DNA of 7,722 bases, taken from the NCBI GenBank assembly GCA_030594905.1, contig JAUVEF010000049.1, forward strand, positions 1-7,722, read 5' to 3'. A program made the translations under genes and the position numbers. The notes beneath the pieces are model-generated. The model was not told where the DNA came from. It saw only the letters and a program-made list of their open reading frames with translations, and did no database searches. This document shows, piece after piece, positions 6,522 to 7,722 of this stretch. The DNA comes from Methanosarcinales archaeon. Its GTDB lineage: Archaea; Halobacteriota; Methanosarcinia; Methanosarcinales; Methanogasteraceae. Numbering within the stretch: position 1 is the first letter of the stretch; the number at the start of each line of letters is the position of its first letter.

Positions 6522-6577
6522 GGGTAATGATGATGACTATGAGCGCGATGATGGTGACGGTAATGGTGATAGCATGA
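6518..6577 (+). CDS. Methionine-rich 19-codon mini-ORF linking the two homocysteine genes
   Basis: The frame reads MRVMMMTMSAMMVTVMVIA, 8 Met in 19 residues. Its ATG (6518-6520) overlaps the TGA of the sulfurtransferase gene, and its own TGA (6575-6577) overlaps the ATG of the ferredoxin gene (6574-6576), so both junctions are ATGA. SD-like GGTG lies five bases before each start (6509-6512 and 6565-6568). This would let terminating ribosomes pass gene to gene, with ferredoxin output depending on how fast Met codons are read in a methionine-biosynthesis operon. The caution is that the stretch is simple sequence rich in ATG/GAT/GGT triplets, which gives Met in one frame and Asp in another without selection. 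Hydrophobicity also allows a small membrane peptide. Translation is not shown by the sequence. Confidence 0.3.
   Translation: MRVMMMTMSAMMVTVMVIA
6565..6570 (+). promoter_or_regulatory. Ribosome binding site of the ferredoxin gene
   Basis: GGTGAT matches the 3' part of the archaeal SD GGAGGTGAT and lies three bases before ATG 6574, with the GGTG core five bases away. It supports this ATG as the start and lies inside the Met-rich mini-frame, so translation of that frame would cover or expose it. Confidence 0.45.
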
Positions 6578-6966
6578 AGATGGTCGTTCGCATCTCATCG
6601 GCGGTTCACGATCCTGTGCTCGCAAGGGTGATCCTCAGCACAGGCGTCACGATCAATGTGGATCGCGCAGACATCGATGCAACGAGCGGCGAGATTGTGC
6701 TTGAGGTGCCGGCAGATTCTTGCGCCCGCGTTGCAAGCGCATTTGAGCGAGAGGGTGCGTCTGTCTCGGTGCTTGAGCATCCGATCATTCGGGATGATGA
6801 TGAGTGCGTGCATTGCGGCGCATGTATTGGCATCTGCCCGGTTTCTGTCTTCTCGTATGAGCCGGACTGGAGTGTTGCGATGGATGAGTCGAAGTGCATC
6901 CAGTGCGGGACGTGCATAACCGCTTGTCCGCACGGCGCGCTGGTGATCGAGATCGAAGCAGAGTGA
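6574..6966 (+). CDS. NIL-domain ferredoxin, iron-sulfur partner of the sulfurtransferase (MA1822-like)
   Basis: A 130-aa protein with an N-terminal NIL domain (about 1-70), a ligand-binding domain otherwise known from methionine ABC transporter ATPases, and two [4Fe-4S] motifs: CVHCGACIGICP (Cys78, 81, 84, 88) and CIQCGTCITACP (Cys108, 111, 114, 118). The order and length match MA1822, which works with MA1821 in homocysteine synthesis, probably supplying electrons for reducing the thio intermediate. All eight cluster cysteines are present, so it should be functional. Cytosolic. It is the second gene of the operon, 52 bases after the sulfurtransferase stop. In its own frame the linker is open and reads EGNDDDYERDDGDGNGDS, but that has no start codon and breaks the NIL start, so I keep ATG 6574. 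The NIL domain suggests it could sense methionine-like ligands (inference). Confidence 0.94.
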   Translation: MKMVVRISSAVHDPVLARVILSTGVTINVDRADIDATSGEIVLEVPADSCARVASAFEREGASVSVLEHPIIRDDDECVHCGACIGICPVSVFSYEPDWSVAMDESKCIQCGTCITACPHGALVIEIEAE

Positions 6967-7018
6967 TGGTATGTTGCGATGCAAGGCAAACCAGATGATT
7001 TTCGCAAGGTAATCCAGG

Positions 7019-7024
7019 TTTTTT
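7019..7024 (+). terminator. Possible T-tract terminator of the homocysteine operon
   Basis: A run of six T follows the ferredoxin stop by 52 bases with no strong stem before it. Archaeal termination often needs only a U-rich tract, so this is the best candidate in the 159-base spacer. Confidence 0.3.
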
Positions 7025-7064
7025 AGCATCGCCGGGCGGTCTATCGTCACGGATACCCAACAGG

Positions 7065-7071
7065 AAAAAAA
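7065..7071 (-). terminator. Possible T-tract terminator for the leftward remnant gene
   Basis: On the minus strand seven T occur about 55 bases past the stop of the truncated gene at 7126. Together with the opposite tract at 7019-7024 it makes a bidirectional end for two convergent units. Confidence 0.25.
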
Positions 7072-7125
7072 CGCCAGCTTTTCCCTATCCGAGTTCATCC
7101 GGTTGCTATACTACGTAAATTTTGG

Positions 7126-7614
7126 TTACTTAGTTTTCAATCTCGCCAATTTTTCTTCATCCCACTTTGGCGTAAAGCCCATTCTGCGGTAAAAATCCTC
7201 AATAAATTCAATGGTTGATTTAACTGACCATTCAGCGCATCCGTGTCCTAAACATTTTTTGGGAAAAAAAACACTGCTGTCATGAGAAAAGGGATTGATA
7301 TTAAAACGACTCTTTAACCGATTTTCTATCACTTTATGATTTTTTAAATCTGTATCCCATTCAGGTTTGTAGTGAACCAGAGCATTGCGTAATTTGATAA
7401 GATTGTCCACTTCCTGGTATGGTGAGTTTCCGCGGTTGAATGCGTCCTTATTGGCTGCAGTTAGAACAAATTGATATTTTTGAAGGATTTTAGACCGTTC
7501 AACCACATCAAAAAGCTCTTTAAGTACTTTGGGGGTTGTGTGATCAAAGTCCTTAAAAGGATCATCATCATCAATTGCACTAATAGACTTGTTGCTAATT
7601 AGCGTGCATCTCCA
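7126..7614 (-). pseudogene. 5'-truncated remnant of a hypothetical gene with an R-x4-H (HEPN-like) motif
   Basis: The frame is open from 7614 to the TAA at 7128-7126. The only start codon available is GTG 7506, which yields 126 residues. The 36 codons upstream of that GTG read like protein (SNKSISAI, then DDDDPFKDFDHTTPKV) but contain no ATG, GTG or TTG and end at a TGA (7617-7615) 38 bases from the transposase start. So the true N-terminus was most likely lost at the insertion-sequence junction. The remaining part includes LQKYQFVLTAANKDAF (8-23), SPYQEVDNLIKLRNALVHYKPEW region (28-50) and a C-terminal YRRMGFTPKW (about 106-115). RNALVH fits the R-x4-H signature of HEPN domains, and similar RN-LVHY segments occur in proteins of unknown function. 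It is markedly A/T-rich compared with the enzymes on the left. A still-expressed 126-aa protein from GTG 7506 remains possible. Confidence 0.55.
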
Positions 7615-7634
7615 TCAAAAAGCTTTAAATTAAA

Positions 7635-7648
7635 TGAGATATATCTCA
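7635..7648. repeat. Perfect palindrome before the transposase start
   Basis: TGAGATATATCTCA is its own reverse complement over 14 bases, six bases before the transposase ATG. It could be an operator, a transposase binding site or an RNA hairpin that limits translation of read-through transcripts. Confidence 0.6.
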
Positions 7649-7654
7649 TAAAGT

Positions 7655-7722
7655 ATGTTGAATATTGATCGAGCGTTAGGTGACGATAGGCTGATAAAAG
7701 CCATCACCGGACTCTCCGCATC
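7655..7722 (+). CDS. IS5-like transposase, N-terminal fragment cut by window edge
   Basis: The 22 codons visible read MLNIDRALGDDRLIKAITGL and onward. A DDRL-(x)4-TGL start resembles the helical N-terminus of archaeal and cyanobacterial IS5-group DDE transposases (the 'MLN-DRAL-DDRLL-A-TGL' type). The catalytic DDE residues lie beyond the window, so intactness cannot be judged. No SD is seen; the start lies seven bases past a palindrome that may repress it. The adjoining leftward gene appears broken at this junction. Confidence 0.7.
   Translation, partial: MLNIDRALGDDRLIKAITGLSA

Larger units (their letters stand above)
7612..7722 (+). mobile_element. Left end of an IS5-like insertion sequence (right end outside window)
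   Basis: The transposase start at 7655 and the abrupt end of the leftward frame near 7615 place the element's left edge around 7600-7620. The exact terminal repeat and target duplication cannot be defined without the right end. The leader holds an A/T block (TTTAAATTAAA, 7624-7634) and a perfect 14-base palindrome. Confidence 0.5.

Noticed and set aside
6520..6573. Acidic N-terminal extension of the ferredoxin protein (EGNDDDYERDDGDGNGDS)
   Set aside because: The frame is open, but it has no start codon and would precede a complete NIL domain that begins naturally at ATG 6574 with its own SD.
5906..6625. A 239-codon minus-strand frame opposite the CBS region
   Set aside because: The plus strand encodes the sulfurtransferase with intact CBS motifs; the opposite translation is His/Arg/Ser-rich with no domain.
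6595..7098. Minus-strand frames of 167, 133 and 91 codons over the ferredoxin gene
   Set aside because: All lie across the two 4Fe-4S motifs of the real gene and contain mirror-image Cys/His-rich low-quality sequence.
1..7722. CRISPR array or large direct repeats
   Set aside because: No regularly spaced repeats of 20 bases or more were seen; only the ten-base tandem unit near 4531 and the scattered 9-mer.

Overview
The window looks like a piece of a methanogenic or methane/alkane-oxidising archaeon of the Halobacteriota (Methanosarcina-like in the broad sense). The clearest clues are a homologue pair of the Methanosarcina proteins MA1821/MA1822 (homocysteine synthesis from aspartate semialdehyde), a short archaeal-type MetE-like methionine synthase, a single-domain KaiC/RadA ATPase, a UbiA prenyltransferase, and TATA boxes placed so close to start codons that several transcripts should be leaderless. 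The lineage cannot be fixed from sequence reading alone.

Layout. 1-1040 (minus): 5' part of a DUF255 thioredoxin-fold protein (YyaL/SSP411 type), cut by the window edge. 1104-1421 (plus): an unrecognised 105-aa protein, divergent from it. 1502-3297 (minus): methionine synthase followed by a KaiC-like ATPase, with overlapping stop and start. 3298-3565: promoter and 3' flanks, no gene. 3566-4597 (minus): membrane UbiA prenyltransferase. 4598-5024: divergent promoter region, no convincing gene. 5025-6966 (plus): aspartate semialdehyde sulfurtransferase with CBS domains, then its NIL-domain ferredoxin partner. Between these two lies a 19-codon, methionine-rich reading frame that overlaps both neighbours by ATGA. 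7126-7614 (minus): a 5'-truncated remnant of a hypothetical gene. 7655-7722 (plus): the first 22 codons of an IS5-like transposase.

Function. The core theme is methionine. The 5025-6966 pair should make homocysteine from aspartate semialdehyde and sulfide, and the 2278-3297 enzyme should methylate it, so both final steps lie within about 4.7 kb. The CBS pair of the sulfurtransferase is a plausible S-adenosylmethionine sensor, from the precedent of MJ0100. The Met-rich frame between its two genes could be a translational sensor of methionine supply or a simple-sequence coincidence; it is the most interesting observation here. The right edge is an insertion-sequence junction that appears to have broken an older gene.
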